From Janthinobacterium sp. 344 (GTDB taxonomy: Bacteria > Pseudomonadota > Gammaproteobacteria > Burkholderiales > Burkholderiaceae_D): a stretch of 64,000 nucleotides of DNA. How positions within the stretch are numbered: position 1 is the stretch's first letter; every line of letters begins with the position of its first letter. Location: contig NZ_FOKL01000007.1 in the NCBI RefSeq assembly GCF_900112025.1, positions 1 to 64,000 of the forward strand, in the 5' to 3' direction. Both the position numbers and the translations under genes were made by a program. A model generated the notes under the pieces. That model was given only the letters and a program-made list of their open reading frames with translations, was not told the DNA's origin and did no database searches. This document shows, in pieces, positions 26,562-35,846 of this stretch.

Positions 26562-28841
26562 ATGAAGACGAAGTGCAAACACAGCATGCGCGCCAGCGCA
26601 ATGACCCCGATGGCCGCGGCGCTGGCGCTGGCGCTGGGCGGCATGGGCGGCAGCGCCTGGGCCGACAATGCCGCCAATCCGGACAACGCCACGCTGCTGC
26701 CGGCCATCAGCGTGTTTGGCGATGCCATCAGCGCCGGCACGGCCGGGCGTTCCTACATCAGCAGCGCCGACATCGAGCGCCAGCAGGCGGACAACGTCGC
26801 CTCCTTGCTCGACACACTGCCCGGCGTGGACCTGGCCGGCACGGCCCGTCCCAGCGGCCAAAGCCTGAATATCTGGGGCTTCAACAAGGTGCAGGATGTG
26901 AAGGTCATCCTTGACGGCGTGCCCAAGGGCTTTGAAAAATACCGCCAGGGTTCCATCTTCATCGAGCCGGAACTGATCAAGCAGATCGAAGTGAACAAGG
27001 GCGCGCATACGAGCTTGTATGGCAATGGCGGTTTCGGCGGCGTCATCACGGTCGAGACCAAGGATGCGCAGGACATGCTGGACGGCGACGAGAAAATCGG
27101 CGCCATGGTGAAGTATTCGCGCCACTCGAACAACGGCGAAAATGATGCCACCGTGGCCGTGTATGGCCGCACGGAGGATGGCCGCTTCGATGCGATGGCG
27201 TTTACCACGCAGCGCAAGTCGGACGATTTGCGCAAACCCGACGGCAAGCCATTCCGCTTTTCCGCCATCGACGCGCCATCGAGCCTGGCGAAGCTGAATA
27301 TCCGGCTGACGCCGGAGCAGCTGCTGACCCTGACGGCGATGAAGAGCGGCAGCACGGGCTGGGGGCCGTTCGCCGCCATGGGCGAGGACGTGCCCACGCC
27401 GACCGAGGCGGAAATCAGGAAGTACGGCCTGGAGGAAGCGTGGCAGCGCAAGGCCGTGTACCGCGACCAGAACGACGACACCTACGCCGTGAAATGGCAG
27501 TACGCGCCGCAGCATAATCCGTGGATCAAGCTGACGGCCAGCGCCGGCTATTCGCACACGGACCAGCATGACAAGCGCCTGCCATCGGCTTCGCTGGGTT
27601 CCTACCTGGGGTCCCTGGGCAACGAGAGCTGGGCGTCGTACGTCGACCGCATTATGGAGGTGCGCAACGAAAGCGTGTTCGCCACGGGCGCCGTGTCGCA
27701 CGTGCTGCAAACGGGCCTGCAATGGCACAAGAACGTGCGCGACACCCTGATGTATTACCCGTCGTCGACGGCGTTGAAGGACCCCACGTATAACTACGGC
27801 TACTTCCAGCCCTACTACATGCCGGCCGGGCGCCAGGAAACCACGGGCCTGTACCTGCAGGACGCCATGACCTACGGCAGCGTGACGGTGACGGCGGCGC
27901 TGCGGCACGACCGCGTGGTTTCCGAGGGCGTGCCGAACAAGGCGTCGCGCTACAACAGCCCGCTGCCCGAGGCGGGCCATGACTTCAGCGAAAAGGCGCA
28001 CGAGGACTGGTCGCCGCGCCTGGGCCTGTTCTGGAAGGCGTCCAGCGCGGTGGCGCTGTTCGGCGACTTGAGCCGCACCTGGCGCGCGCCGACCATCGAC
28101 GAAATGTATTCGAATGAATATTATGTGTCGTCGAAGCTCGGTTCCTCGACGCCGGGCACCAGCCGCGACCTGGCCGTGGAGCGCGTGACGGCCGTGCGCA
28201 TGGGCGCCATGCTGCATCGCCAGAACGTCTTCCTGGAGCGCGACGACGTGCAGCTGCGCCTGACGGCGTACCGCAACAAGGTGAGCGACAATATCGGCCC
28301 GCGCCTGGGCGTGCTGATCGAAGGCTATGTGCCGGGCTCGGGCAAGGTGCCGCCGGCCCTGTCGGACTACCGCAACCTGGCCGGTTTCCACACCGAAGGC
28401 GTGGAAGTCGAGTCCTACTACAACTCGCCGCGCCTGTTCGCCAGCGCCTCGCTGTCGAAGCAGCGCGGCACGCGCTCCGGTTCCCAGCGCGACCCGTGGG
28501 GCCAGGACGAACCCGTGTCGACCATCGCGCCGGACAAGCTGATGGCGGGCCTGGGCTGGCGCATGCCGGACCTTGGCGCCAGCATCGGCTGGCAGGGGCG
28601 CTTCGTGGCCAAACAGGACCGCGTCCTGCCGGTGGGCAATGTGTACCGCTTGCCGCCGTCGAAAGGCTATGCGCTGCATACCTTGTTCGCGTCGTGGAAT
28701 GGCAAGCAGGGCATCTGGCGCGGCACGGAAGTGCGGCTGACGGTGGACAATGTCTTCAACCGCGATTACATGCCGTACCTGAGCGAGGCGGTCACTGGCG
28801 TGGGGCGTAATGCGAAGCTGAGCGTGTCGAGGAAGTTTTGA
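26562..28841 (+). CDS. TonB-dependent outer-membrane receptor, haem/haemoprotein-type
   Basis: 759 aa. Signal peptide ending near GSAWA, plug domain (about 50-180: SSADIERQQADNVASLLDTL, IEVNKGAHTSLYGNGGFGGVI, ETKDAQDML) and a beta-barrel ending in the aromatic C-terminal Phe of KLSVSRKF. ETKDA and NGGFGGVI are typical of the haemoglobin/transferrin/lactoferrin receptor branch, and WRAPTIDEMYS corresponds to its FRAP box. The NPNL motif usual after it is not present, so haem use is not certain. ATG follows AAGGACAGCA. A Fur-like dyad upstream supports iron control. No TonB/ExbBD genes are adjacent. Confidence 0.88.
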   Translation: MKTKCKHSMRASAMTPMAAALALALGGMGGSAWADNAANPDNATLLPAISVFGDAISAGTAGRSYISSADIERQQADNVASLLDTLPGVDLAGTARPSGQSLNIWGFNKVQDVKVILDGVPKGFEKYRQGSIFIEPELIKQIEVNKGAHTSLYGNGGFGGVITVETKDAQDMLDGDEKIGAMVKYSRHSNNGENDATVAVYGRTEDGRFDAMAFTTQRKSDDLRKPDGKPFRFSAIDAPSSLAKLNIRLTPEQLLTLTAMKSGSTGWGPFAAMGEDVPTPTEAEIRKYGLEEAWQRKAVYRDQNDDTYAVKWQYAPQHNPWIKLTASAGYSHTDQHDKRLPSASLGSYLGSLGNESWASYVDRIMEVRNESVFATGAVSHVLQTGLQWHKNVRDTLMYYPSSTALKDPTYNYGYFQPYYMPAGRQETTGLYLQDAMTYGSVTVTAALRHDRVVSEGVPNKASRYNSPLPEAGHDFSEKAHEDWSPRLGLFWKASSAVALFGDLSRTWRAPTIDEMYSNEYYVSSKLGSSTPGTSRDLAVERVTAVRMGAMLHRQNVFLERDDVQLRLTAYRNKVSDNIGPRLGVLIEGYVPGSGKVPPALSDYRNLAGFHTEGVEVESYYNSPRLFASASLSKQRGTRSGSQRDPWGQDEPVSTIAPDKLMAGLGWRMPDLGASIGWQGRFVAKQDRVLPVGNVYRLPPSKGYALHTLFASWNGKQGIWRGTEVRLTVDNVFNRDYMPYLSEAVTGVGRNAKLSVSRKF

Positions 28842-28869
28842 TTAATTTTAGGAATAGCGGGCCGGAGAC

Positions 28870-28970
28870 GCGGGCCTGAGAAAATGCCGATGGCGGCGTT
28901 GCAGCTTCCTTGCCGTACTTGCGTACTGTCTGCGTCGCTGCGCCTTGCCCTCGACATTTTTCAGGCCCGC
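28870..28970. repeat. Structured intergenic repeat, related architecture (element C)
   Basis: The gap between the receptor and the cyclase holds a long imperfect inverted repeat: arms GCGGGCCTGAGAAAATG (28870-28886) and CATTTTTCAGGCCCGC (28955-28970), differing by one base. Inside are GCAGC/GCTGC pairing and a central GTAC-TTGC-GTAC hairpin. Sequence differs from copies A and B, but placement between convergent genes and the GTAC-type apex are shared. Confidence 0.6.
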
Positions 28971-29036
28971 TTGGCCCGGAGTGCCATTTTTTGTGACTTG
29001 GGCCTACTCCCGGTCCGTTGCATGTTCCCTTAAGCT

Positions 29037-30395
29037 TTAGCGCAGTACGATCGCCTTGACCGTCTCCCAGGCCGCGCTGCCCGAGTGCGTGGCGCGCACC
29101 TGGTTGCGTCCCCCTTCCTTGGCCACATACATGGCGCGGTCGGCGGCGACGAACAGCGCCTTGCGGTCGTCCAGCTGGTGCGGTTCGATGGTGGCCACGC
29201 CGATGCTGACGGTGATCCAGGGCGAGGTGGCGGAACGCGGATGCGGCAGCTGCAGCGCTTCGACATGCGCGCGGATGGACTCGGCCAGGGCCAGGGCGCT
29301 GGCCGCGTCCGTGTCGGCGAACAGCAGCACGAATTCCTCGCCGCCGTAGCGCGCCGCCAGGTCGCCAGGGCGGCTGGCGTGCGAGGCGATCGCCTGCGCC
29401 ACCTGCTGCAGGCAGCTGTCGCCAGCCGGGTGTCCCAGGCTGTCGTTGTACAGCTTGAAGTGGTCGACGTCGAGCACCACCAGCGACAGGGCGCTGCCGC
29501 CGCGCACGGCGCGCTGCCATTCCTTTTCCAGGAAGCTGTCGAAATGCCGGCGGTTGGCGATCTTTGTCAGCGGGTCGAGATACGCGGCGCGCTGCAGCGC
29601 GTCTTCCGACTGCTTGTGGTGCGTGATGTCGTGCAGCAAGCCGATATACAGGGGCTGGCGCAGATACATGGGCGTCAGGGTCAGGTCCATGCTCAGCGCT
29701 TCGCCATTGCGGTGGCGGATCGCCACTTCGCGCGTGCCGTGGTTGTGCGCCGTGTCCGGATTGGCCGCGTACATGGCGAAGTAATCGAGGTATTCCTGCG
29801 TCACGAGAGGGCTGAGCAGCTCGCCGATGGAGCGCCCCGCCAGTTCGTTCTCACGGTATCCCAGGTATTCGTCGCAGGCCGGATTGGTGTACTGGATGCG
29901 GCCATCGGCCTCGATGATCAGCAAGCCCTCGGCCATGTTGTTGACGATGGTGCGCAGGCGCTCGGCCTGTTCCTGCTGGGTTTCATTGTTGCTGCGGATT
30001 TGCAGCTGGGCGCGCACGCGGGCGCACACTTCGGCCATGCGCAGCGGCTTGCTGATGTAGTCGACGGCGCCGCAGTCGAAGCCGGCCACCACGTCTTCCG
30101 TTTCCGTCTTGGCGCTCATGAAGATGACGGGAATGCGATGCGTCAGCGGATGCTGCTTGAGGCGGCGGCAGGTTTCGATGCCATCCATGTCCGGCATCAG
30201 CACATCGAGCAGGATCAGGTCGGGATGGGCGCGCTGGGCGATCGCCAGCGCCCGTTCGCCGGAGGTGGCGACATAGGTCTGGTACCCCTGTTCGCTCATC
30301 AGCTTGCGCAGCAGCTCAAGGTTGGCCGGCGCATCATCGACAATCAAAATGGCGGCTTCGCGCCGTTGGGAAGACCCCACACTGCCTGGACTCAT
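29037..30395 (-). CDS. Response-regulator diguanylate cyclase (REC-PAS-GGDEF)
   Basis: 452 aa. Receiver domain (about 15-130: ILIVDDAPANLELL, phospho-Asp in LILLDVLMPDMDG, Lys in YISKPLRM), PAS domain (about 150-270: IVNNMAEGLLIIEADGRIQYTNPAC), then GGDEF (about 285-445) with the intact active motif GGEEF. An RxxD inhibitory site (RPGD) lies five residues before it, so product inhibition is expected. It should make c-di-GMP when phosphorylated. Start 30395 (MSPGSVGSSQRREAA) puts the receiver at the N-terminus; the frame is open further upstream without supporting features. No sensor kinase gene is adjacent. Confidence 0.92.
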   Translation of the reverse strand: MSPGSVGSSQRREAAILIVDDAPANLELLRKLMSEQGYQTYVATSGERALAIAQRAHPDLILLDVLMPDMDGIETCRRLKQHPLTHRIPVIFMSAKTETEDVVAGFDCGAVDYISKPLRMAEVCARVRAQLQIRSNNETQQEQAERLRTIVNNMAEGLLIIEADGRIQYTNPACDEYLGYRENELAGRSIGELLSPLVTQEYLDYFAMYAANPDTAHNHGTREVAIRHRNGEALSMDLTLTPMYLRQPLYIGLLHDITHHKQSEDALQRAAYLDPLTKIANRRHFDSFLEKEWQRAVRGGSALSLVVLDVDHFKLYNDSLGHPAGDSCLQQVAQAIASHASRPGDLAARYGGEEFVLLFADTDAASALALAESIRAHVEALQLPHPRSATSPWITVSIGVATIEPHQLDDRKALFVAADRAMYVAKEGGRNQVRATHSGSAAWETVKAIVLR

Positions 30396-30798
30396 TGCTA
30401 CCGGCCTTTTCGGATGTGCTGCGCGAGGCCAGCGTTTGCTGCACTTTCGGTGATGCCGAACCCCGGCAAGCCGCGCCCGCACGTGGCGGTCGGGCAGGAT
30501 AGCGCCAGGAGTGTTGGCCAGGCCGCAGACCGCGGACCATGAGCGCATGTACACGTGTAGTCAAAGGCTGACCGGGTTGCTTGGTCTGCTACTTCGGCCA
30601 AATCATACCGCTTCGCCAATTCCTTGGGTGAAAAATCGACGTTCAAAGACGCGGTAAACCATTATTTTTATACTATTTTTAAAAATAAATACACGAAGTT
30701 GTTGCTGTGAAGACTGTTTTTAAGGGAAAAAGACGCGTGCCCGTTGGCGCCTCGGGCAGCCGGTGCGCCCCGCGGAAGGCGGGGCGGGGAGCGGAGGA
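30396..30798. other. 403-base gap between diguanylate cyclase and aminotransferase
   Basis: No gene is supported with confidence. A short AT-rich stretch lies at 30660-30705 and probably belongs to the cyclase promoter. A GCCCCGC/GCGGGGC hairpin (30767-30785) sits just downstream of the aminotransferase stop on the minus strand, but no T-tract follows it. An 82-codon minus-strand frame with a TTG start (30398-30646) was considered and rejected. Confidence 0.4.
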
Positions 30799-31992
30799 TT
30801 ACATTTTTGCGGCGATCAGCTTGCCCAGGATGGCGATGCCTTCACGGATGCGTTCCGGCGGCACCGTCACGAACGACAGGCGCAGGGTGTGCGTTTCCGG
30901 CGTGTTGGCGTAGAACGGCGCGCCCGGCACGAAGGCCACCTTGTTGGCGATGGCTTCATCGAGCAGTTTCATCGCATCGATATGTTTCGGCAGGGTGACC
31001 CAGATGAACATGCCGCCTTCCGGCCGGGTCCAGCTGACGCCGGCGGGGAAGTGTTCTTCCAGGGCCGACAGCATGGCCTGGCACTGGTTGCCGTACAGGC
31101 TGCGGATGCTGGGGATGTGGCGCTCCAGGAAGCCATCCTTGATCACCTCGTGCACCACCATCTGCGTCAGTTGCGAGGTGTGCAGGTCGGCCGCCTGCTT
31201 GGCCAGTTCCAGGCGGCGCACCAGCGGCGGCGGGGCCACCACGTAGCCGAGGCGGATGCCGGGCGTGAGCACTTTCGAGAACGAGCCCATGTAGATCACG
31301 CCATCGGGATGCATGTTGAGCATCTTCGGATACGGCTCGCCGCTGTAGCTCAGGGCGCCGTACGGATCATCCTCGATCAGCGGCAGGCCGTGGCGGGCGC
31401 AGGTTTCCACCAGTTCCACGCGGCGCGCCACGGACAGGCTGCGGCCAGTCGGGTTCTGGAAGTTCGGCAGCGCGTACAACAGGCGCGCGCCGTCGGCGAC
31501 GGGGTCGATCGACGCCGGCACCAGGCCTTCGTCATCGGTATCGACGGAAACGAATTCGGGACGGTAGACGGAAAACGCCTGCAGGGCGCCCAGGTAGCTG
31601 GGGGTTTCCACCAAAACCTTGCTGCCTTCGTCGATGAGGACCTTGCCCAGCAAGTCCAGCGCCTGCTGCGAGCCGGACGTCATCAGCACCTGTTCCGGCG
31701 CGATCGTGCTGCCCTGGCTCGAGAGCGAGTCGGCGATCCACTGGCGCAGCGGCAGGTAGCCATCGGTGGGGCCGTATTGCAGGGCCACCTTGCCGTTGTT
31801 CGACAGGACCTTGTCGAAGGCCGTCTTCATTTCCTCGACGGGGAAGGTGGCGGGCGAGGGCAGGCCGCCGGCAAACGAGATGATTTCAGGGCGCTGCGTG
31901 ATCTTCAGGATTTCGCGGATGAACGAGCTTTGCAGCTGTTCCGCGCGTTCGGCAAAGCGCCATTGGATCGGATTCGGATTTTCAATTTTCAT
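30799..31992 (-). CDS. PLP-dependent aminotransferase (class I/II, 2-aminoadipate/valine-pyruvate type)
   Basis: 397 aa fold-type I aminotransferase. Visible motifs: ISFAGGLPSPATFP near the N-terminus, YGPTDGYLPLRQWIA, ETPSYLGALQAF, LPNFQNPTG, IEDDPYGAL and the PLP lysine in MGSFSKVLTPGIRLGYV. The pattern matches LysN/ARO8-like enzymes that act on 2-aminoadipate, aromatic or branched amino acids; substrate is not determined. ATG 31992 is chosen because MKIENPNPIQW is the usual N-terminus in this group. It lies downstream of the EamA transporter gene on the same strand, 177 bases away. Confidence 0.87.
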   Translation of the reverse strand: MKIENPNPIQWRFAERAEQLQSSFIREILKITQRPEIISFAGGLPSPATFPVEEMKTAFDKVLSNNGKVALQYGPTDGYLPLRQWIADSLSSQGSTIAPEQVLMTSGSQQALDLLGKVLIDEGSKVLVETPSYLGALQAFSVYRPEFVSVDTDDEGLVPASIDPVADGARLLYALPNFQNPTGRSLSVARRVELVETCARHGLPLIEDDPYGALSYSGEPYPKMLNMHPDGVIYMGSFSKVLTPGIRLGYVVAPPPLVRRLELAKQAADLHTSQLTQMVVHEVIKDGFLERHIPSIRSLYGNQCQAMLSALEEHFPAGVSWTRPEGGMFIWVTLPKHIDAMKLLDEAIANKVAFVPGAPFYANTPETHTLRLSFVTVPPERIREGIAILGKLIAAKM

Positions 31993-32169
31993 ACGAGTCT
32001 CACGGAAGATGCCGAGCTGCGCCGGCTGGTTTTGTTGGCCCGCTTGTGGCGGTGCTTGCGCAAGCGGCGCCGGATAGGCGCCGCCATGGTGCTGCGGTAT
32101 TGTACGGCTTGCCAGCCGGTCTGCCCATCCGCACGCGTCGCGGCGTTGCAAACGGGCGTCAATGCGCCG

Positions 32170-33105
32170 TTATTTCAGCTTGCGCCCGGCCGCCACCACG
32201 GCGATCACGGCGCCGGCAAACAGCAGGCTGTCCGTCGTCAATGGCTCTCCCAGCAGGACGGCGGCGCCGACCAGGGTGAGGAAAGGCTGCAGCAGCTGCG
32301 TCTGTCCCACGCGGGCCACGCCGCCCAGCGCCATGCCGCGGTACCAGAAAAAGAAGCCGATAAACATGGAAAACACGGAGATATACGCAAAGCCCAGCCA
32401 GGCCGCGCCGCTGGCCTGCGCCATCAGCGCGCGCTGCGGCCACGCATTCCATAGCACCACGGGCAAGATAAACGGCACGGCCAGCAGCAGGGCCCAGGAA
32501 ATCACGTGCTGGCCCGGCATGGCTTGCGCCAGGCGCCCGCCTTCCGCATAGCCGAGCGCGCCCAGCAGCACGGCGGCGAACATCAGCACATCGGCCAAGT
32601 GAAAACTGCCGCCGCCCTGGCGCAGCGCGAAGGCCACCACCAGCGCCGTGCCGATGATGGCCATCAGCCAGAAACCGGGCGAGGGACGTTCCTTACCGCG
32701 CATGACGGCAAACACGGCCGTGGCTAGCGGCAGGATGCCGACCAGCACGGCGCCATGCGAGGCGGGCAGGCTGCGCATGGCGATCGAGGTCAGCCAGGGG
32801 AAACCCAGCACGCAGCCCAGCGACACGCACGCCAGCGGCAGCCATTGCTCGCGCCGTGGCAGCGGCGCGCGCTGGTGCCACAGCCAGATGCCGGCCAGGC
32901 TGGCGGCCACCAGGGCGCGGCCCAGGGCGACGAAGGTGGCATCGAGTTCGGCCACCGCCAGGCGCGTAAAGGGCAGGGTCAGGCTGAAGAGGGCGACGGC
33001 GATGAGGCCCAGCAGCAGGCCCTTGCGGTCGTCGCGCAGGCGGGATGGCCGGCTGGCGGGGAGGGCGGCTGCGCCGATGGTGCGTGGGCTGGTGTGCGAT
33101 GGCAT
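32170..33105 (-). CDS. EamA/DMT-family transporter
   Basis: 311 aa with ten predicted membrane helices in two EamA repeats, from GLLLGLIAVALFSLTLPFTRLA to LLFAGAVIAVVAAGRKLK. DMT transporters commonly export amino acids or other small metabolites. Start 33105 (MPSHTSPRTIG) is chosen because the first helix follows shortly. It is divergent from a MocR regulator with a shared operator, and the aminotransferase gene follows downstream, so an amino-acid-related substrate is plausible. Confidence 0.87.
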   Translation of the reverse strand: MPSHTSPRTIGAAALPASRPSRLRDDRKGLLLGLIAVALFSLTLPFTRLAVAELDATFVALGRALVAASLAGIWLWHQRAPLPRREQWLPLACVSLGCVLGFPWLTSIAMRSLPASHGAVLVGILPLATAVFAVMRGKERPSPGFWLMAIIGTALVVAFALRQGGGSFHLADVLMFAAVLLGALGYAEGGRLAQAMPGQHVISWALLLAVPFILPVVLWNAWPQRALMAQASGAAWLGFAYISVFSMFIGFFFWYRGMALGGVARVGQTQLLQPFLTLVGAAVLLGEPLTTDSLLFAGAVIAVVAAGRKLK

Positions 33106-33158
33106 GGGTTTCCTGGTACGGGCGATAGGGGCTGCACGGGCATGGATTAATCTGCCGT

Positions 33159-33189
33159 GTACTGCTATCCTAGAGTCGAATAGCAGTAC
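33159..33189. promoter_or_regulatory. Operator candidate between EamA transporter and MocR regulator
   Basis: GTACTGCTAT (33159-33168) and its exact inverse ATAGCAGTAC (33180-33189) are separated by 11 bases. This perfect 10-bp dyad has centres about 21 bases (two helical turns) apart, in the 131-base divergent gap. A further AGTAC repeat follows (GTACAGTACAAATAC). MocR proteins bind repeated sites of this kind. Confidence 0.7.
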
Positions 33190-33236
33190 AGTACAAATAC
33201 ACTTCAACGCATAATTTCCCATACTGTCATGGTCAT

Positions 33237-34670
33237 ATGAGCAATACACCCGCAGCACCAGCGTTGCCTCTGCTGTCGCGCGCCTCGGGCGAAACCCTGA
33301 TCGATCAGATCGTCCGCTCGCTGGCGGCGCGGATCGACGACAAGCTGCTGCGCGGCGGCGCGCGCATGCCGTCGATCCGCCAGTGCGCGGCCAGCATGAA
33401 CGTGTCGTGCGCCACGGTAGTCGCCAGCTACGACAAGCTGGTGGCGCGCGATTACCTGGAGTCGCGGCGCGGCGCCGGCTTTTTCGTGCGCGAGCGCTCG
33501 CCGCTGAACACGCCGGCGCCGCCGCCTGGCGCGCTGGAGCCGGGCGCGCAGCCGATGGATGTCGTCTGGCTGATCCGCAATATGTTCCGCCAGACGCCGG
33601 CCATCCCCGCGCCCGGCACCGGCATGCTGCCGGCCGAATGGCTGGACGGCGACCTGGTGGCGCGCGCCTTGCGCGATGTCAGCCGCCAGCCCGGCAATTT
33701 GTTGCTCGGCTATGGCGCGCCGCAGGGCTTTTTGCCGCTGCGCCAGCAGTTGCAGCTGAAACTGGCGGGCCTGGAAATCGCCTGTCCGCCCGAGCAGATC
33801 GTGACCACGGTGGGCGTGATGCAGGCGCTGGACCTGGTGGCGCGCGAGTTCGCCCGTCCCGGCGACTGCATTTTCGTCGACGATCCCGCCTACTGGCTGA
33901 TGTTCGGCGCGTTTGCCGCCATGGGCGTGCAAGTCATCGGCATCCCGCGCTTGAAAGACGGTCCCGATATCGCCATGCTGGAGCAACTGGCGGCCGTGCA
34001 CCGTCCCAAGCTGTACGTGATCAACTCGGTGCTGCACAATCCCAGTTCGACCTCGCTGTCGGCGGCCAAGGCCTTCCAGGTGCTGCGCCTGGCCGAGCAG
34101 CACGACTTTCTCGTCGTCGAGGACGATATCTATTGCGACATGCATCCCGGTGGCGCGGCGCAGCCGGCCACGCGCCTGGCCGCGCTGGACCAGCTGCGCC
34201 GCGTGATCTACCTGGGCGGCTTTTCCAAGAGCCTGTCGGCCAATCTGCGCGTCGGCTTCATCGCCACCTCAAAGGAGCGGGCGCAGCGCTTGGCCGACCG
34301 CAAGATGCTGGCAACGCTCACCACCAGCGACATCGGCGAGCGGGTCGTGTATAAAATCCTCTCGCAGGGCCTGTACCGCAAGCACGCCGAGCGCCTGCGC
34401 GCGCGCCTGGACAAGGTGCGCGACGGTACCTACCGCCGCGCCGAGCGGGCCGGCCTGCGCTTCGATGCGGCGCCGGCCGGCATGTTCATCTGGGCCGATG
34501 CGGGCTGCGACACGAATGTATTGGCTGAAAAGGCGCTGGCCGAAGGCCTGGTGCTGGGGCCGGGCAGCCTGTTCTCGCCGCGCCAGCTGCCGTCCAGCTT
34601 CATGCGCCTGAACCTGGCCACCGTGCAGGACGAGCGGGTCTGGCGTTTTTTTGAGCGCGCGCTGGGGTAG
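33237..34670 (+). CDS. MocR-type transcriptional regulator (GntR HTH fused to aminotransferase-like domain)
   Basis: 477 aa. N-terminal GntR winged helix (about 15-85: LIDQIVRSLAARIDD, RMPSIRQCAASMNVSCATVVASYDKLVARDYLESRRGAGFFV), then a fold-type I aminotransferase-like domain (about 110-477: GAPQGFLPLRQQL, DDPAYWLMFGAF, VEDDIYCDMHPG, PLP lysine in LGGFSKSLSANLRVGF). Such regulators sense an amino acid or PLP state. It is divergent from the EamA transporter, with a perfect dyad in the gap. Confidence 0.92.
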   Translation: MSNTPAAPALPLLSRASGETLIDQIVRSLAARIDDKLLRGGARMPSIRQCAASMNVSCATVVASYDKLVARDYLESRRGAGFFVRERSPLNTPAPPPGALEPGAQPMDVVWLIRNMFRQTPAIPAPGTGMLPAEWLDGDLVARALRDVSRQPGNLLLGYGAPQGFLPLRQQLQLKLAGLEIACPPEQIVTTVGVMQALDLVAREFARPGDCIFVDDPAYWLMFGAFAAMGVQVIGIPRLKDGPDIAMLEQLAAVHRPKLYVINSVLHNPSSTSLSAAKAFQVLRLAEQHDFLVVEDDIYCDMHPGGAAQPATRLAALDQLRRVIYLGGFSKSLSANLRVGFIATSKERAQRLADRKMLATLTTSDIGERVVYKILSQGLYRKHAERLRARLDKVRDGTYRRAERAGLRFDAAPAGMFIWADAGCDTNVLAEKALAEGLVLGPGSLFSPRQLPSSFMRLNLATVQDERVWRFFERALG

Positions 34671-34746
34671 GCGGGCGGCGCCGTCCCATCCGCTCTGAAC
34701 AAGTCGGCGAGATAGCGCCTGGTTGCGCGCAGCCGCCGTCCGATGC

Positions 34747-35583
34747 TCAGGCGCGGCGGCGCTCCCGGCGCGCCACGCCTATCAGCAGGGCCGCGCCGGC
34801 CAGCAGCATGCCGACTTGTCCCGGTTCCGGCACCTCGCGTACTTGCCAAAGGGCGTAGGTGCCGGTGCCGACAAAATTGGTCTTGGCGACGTAAGCGCCA
34901 TGGTCGTCCGGATAGCGCGGCGCGGTATACGTCAGCTGGAATTCGGAACTGTAGCCCCAGGGGTCGACGAAATCCTTGAATTCGATGCGCTGTTCAAACT
35001 CCGCGGTGTCAAAATAAGGTGTCGAGCCGCCGGCGGACACGTCGAGCATGGACGACACCTTGTACTGCCCGAAGCCGTAGCCACCGGAACTCTGCATCAT
35101 GATATTGCTCGTCGGTAGCAAATACATGCTGGCGTAGCCGTCAGGATCGAGAGTCCAGTTGTAACGGCGGCTGCCCATCGTGATCTCGCCGGAAAAATAC
35201 ACGGGGGCGCCATTGGTCGAGTTACTGGCGCCATGGATGTTGCCGGACTGGCTCTCTGCGAGCGTGGCCGTATCGAGCAGGAATTTCATCGTATATGGCT
35301 TGCCGACCAGCGATTCCCCGTAATCGGAGAACAGGTGCAGTTCGTCCACCCCCTGGGCGACGATGCCGCTCACGCTGAATTCGATGACGGTCGCCTGGGC
35401 CATGGCGGGCAGTGCCAGCAGGCCAGCCAAGATCCCGGTTCGCGCGGCCTGCATCATGGTCTTGCGCTGACGCGCAGTGACGGACTTTTCGGGAGCCGCA
35501 GGCGCCGTGGTTGGTGTGCGACGGGAGCTCGCCATGGACGGCGGCGTGCAGGTGCGAACGGACAGCATGGATAGGCGTTTCAC
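34747..35583 (-). CDS. PEP-CTERM sorting domain protein
   Basis: 278 aa. The C-terminus has VPEPGQVGMLLAGAALLIGVARRERRRA: a PEP box, one membrane helix and an Arg-rich tail, the signal recognised by exosortase. The hydrophobic export signal is near residues 45-65 (RTGILAGLLALPAMAQA), after an unusual 42-residue N-terminal extension. The GTG at 35583 has an excellent ribosome site (AGGAGGAGA); an internal start near 35457 would give a normal signal peptide but lacks one. The body (LHLFSDYGESLVGKPYTMKF, VYFSGEITMGSRRYNWTLDPDG) resembles other PEP-CTERM surface proteins. Exosortase genes are not in this window. Confidence 0.85.
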   Translation of the reverse strand: MKRLSMLSVRTCTPPSMASSRRTPTTAPAAPEKSVTARQRKTMMQAARTGILAGLLALPAMAQATVIEFSVSGIVAQGVDELHLFSDYGESLVGKPYTMKFLLDTATLAESQSGNIHGASNSTNGAPVYFSGEITMGSRRYNWTLDPDGYASMYLLPTSNIMMQSSGGYGFGQYKVSSMLDVSAGGSTPYFDTAEFEQRIEFKDFVDPWGYSSEFQLTYTAPRYPDDHGAYVAKTNFVGTGTYALWQVREVPEPGQVGMLLAGAALLIGVARRERRRA

Positions 35584-35779
35584 GACGGTCTCCTCCTGTT
35601 TGATGGTAGAAAATCAATATTAATGCCGATGCTGCTTGCAAGCCGCTCAATTGATGAGGTCGTTTTGTTATCGATTTTACTATGGCCGCCGTCACACCAG
35701 CCGCCGGGCGTCGGTGCACGATGCTGCGCAGCCCGGATGCCGGTGCAGCCACTCCACCCGCACATTGCTGCAAAGACGC

Positions 35780-35807
35780 CTTGAAATCGCTTATATAATC
35801 CCCAACT
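35780..35807 (+). promoter_or_regulatory. Heat-shock (sigma-32) promoter of htpG
   Basis: CTTGAAA (35780-35786), 13 bases, then CCCCAACT (35800-35807): close to the sigma-32 consensus CTTGAAA-N(11-16)-CCCCAT-x-T. It lies 40 bases before the htpG start codon. Confidence 0.8.
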
Positions 35808-35846
35808 TCATCAAATCCGTCCCATCCACAAGACTATGAGGTAAAA

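Noticed and set aside
30398..30646. 82-codon minus-strand frame with TTG start
   Set aside because: No ribosome site, Cys-rich low-plausibility product and no recognisable domain; it overlaps the likely promoter of the diguanylate cyclase gene.
30767..30785. Terminator after the aminotransferase gene
   Set aside because: A GCCCCGC/GCGGGGC hairpin exists but no T-tract follows on the minus strand.
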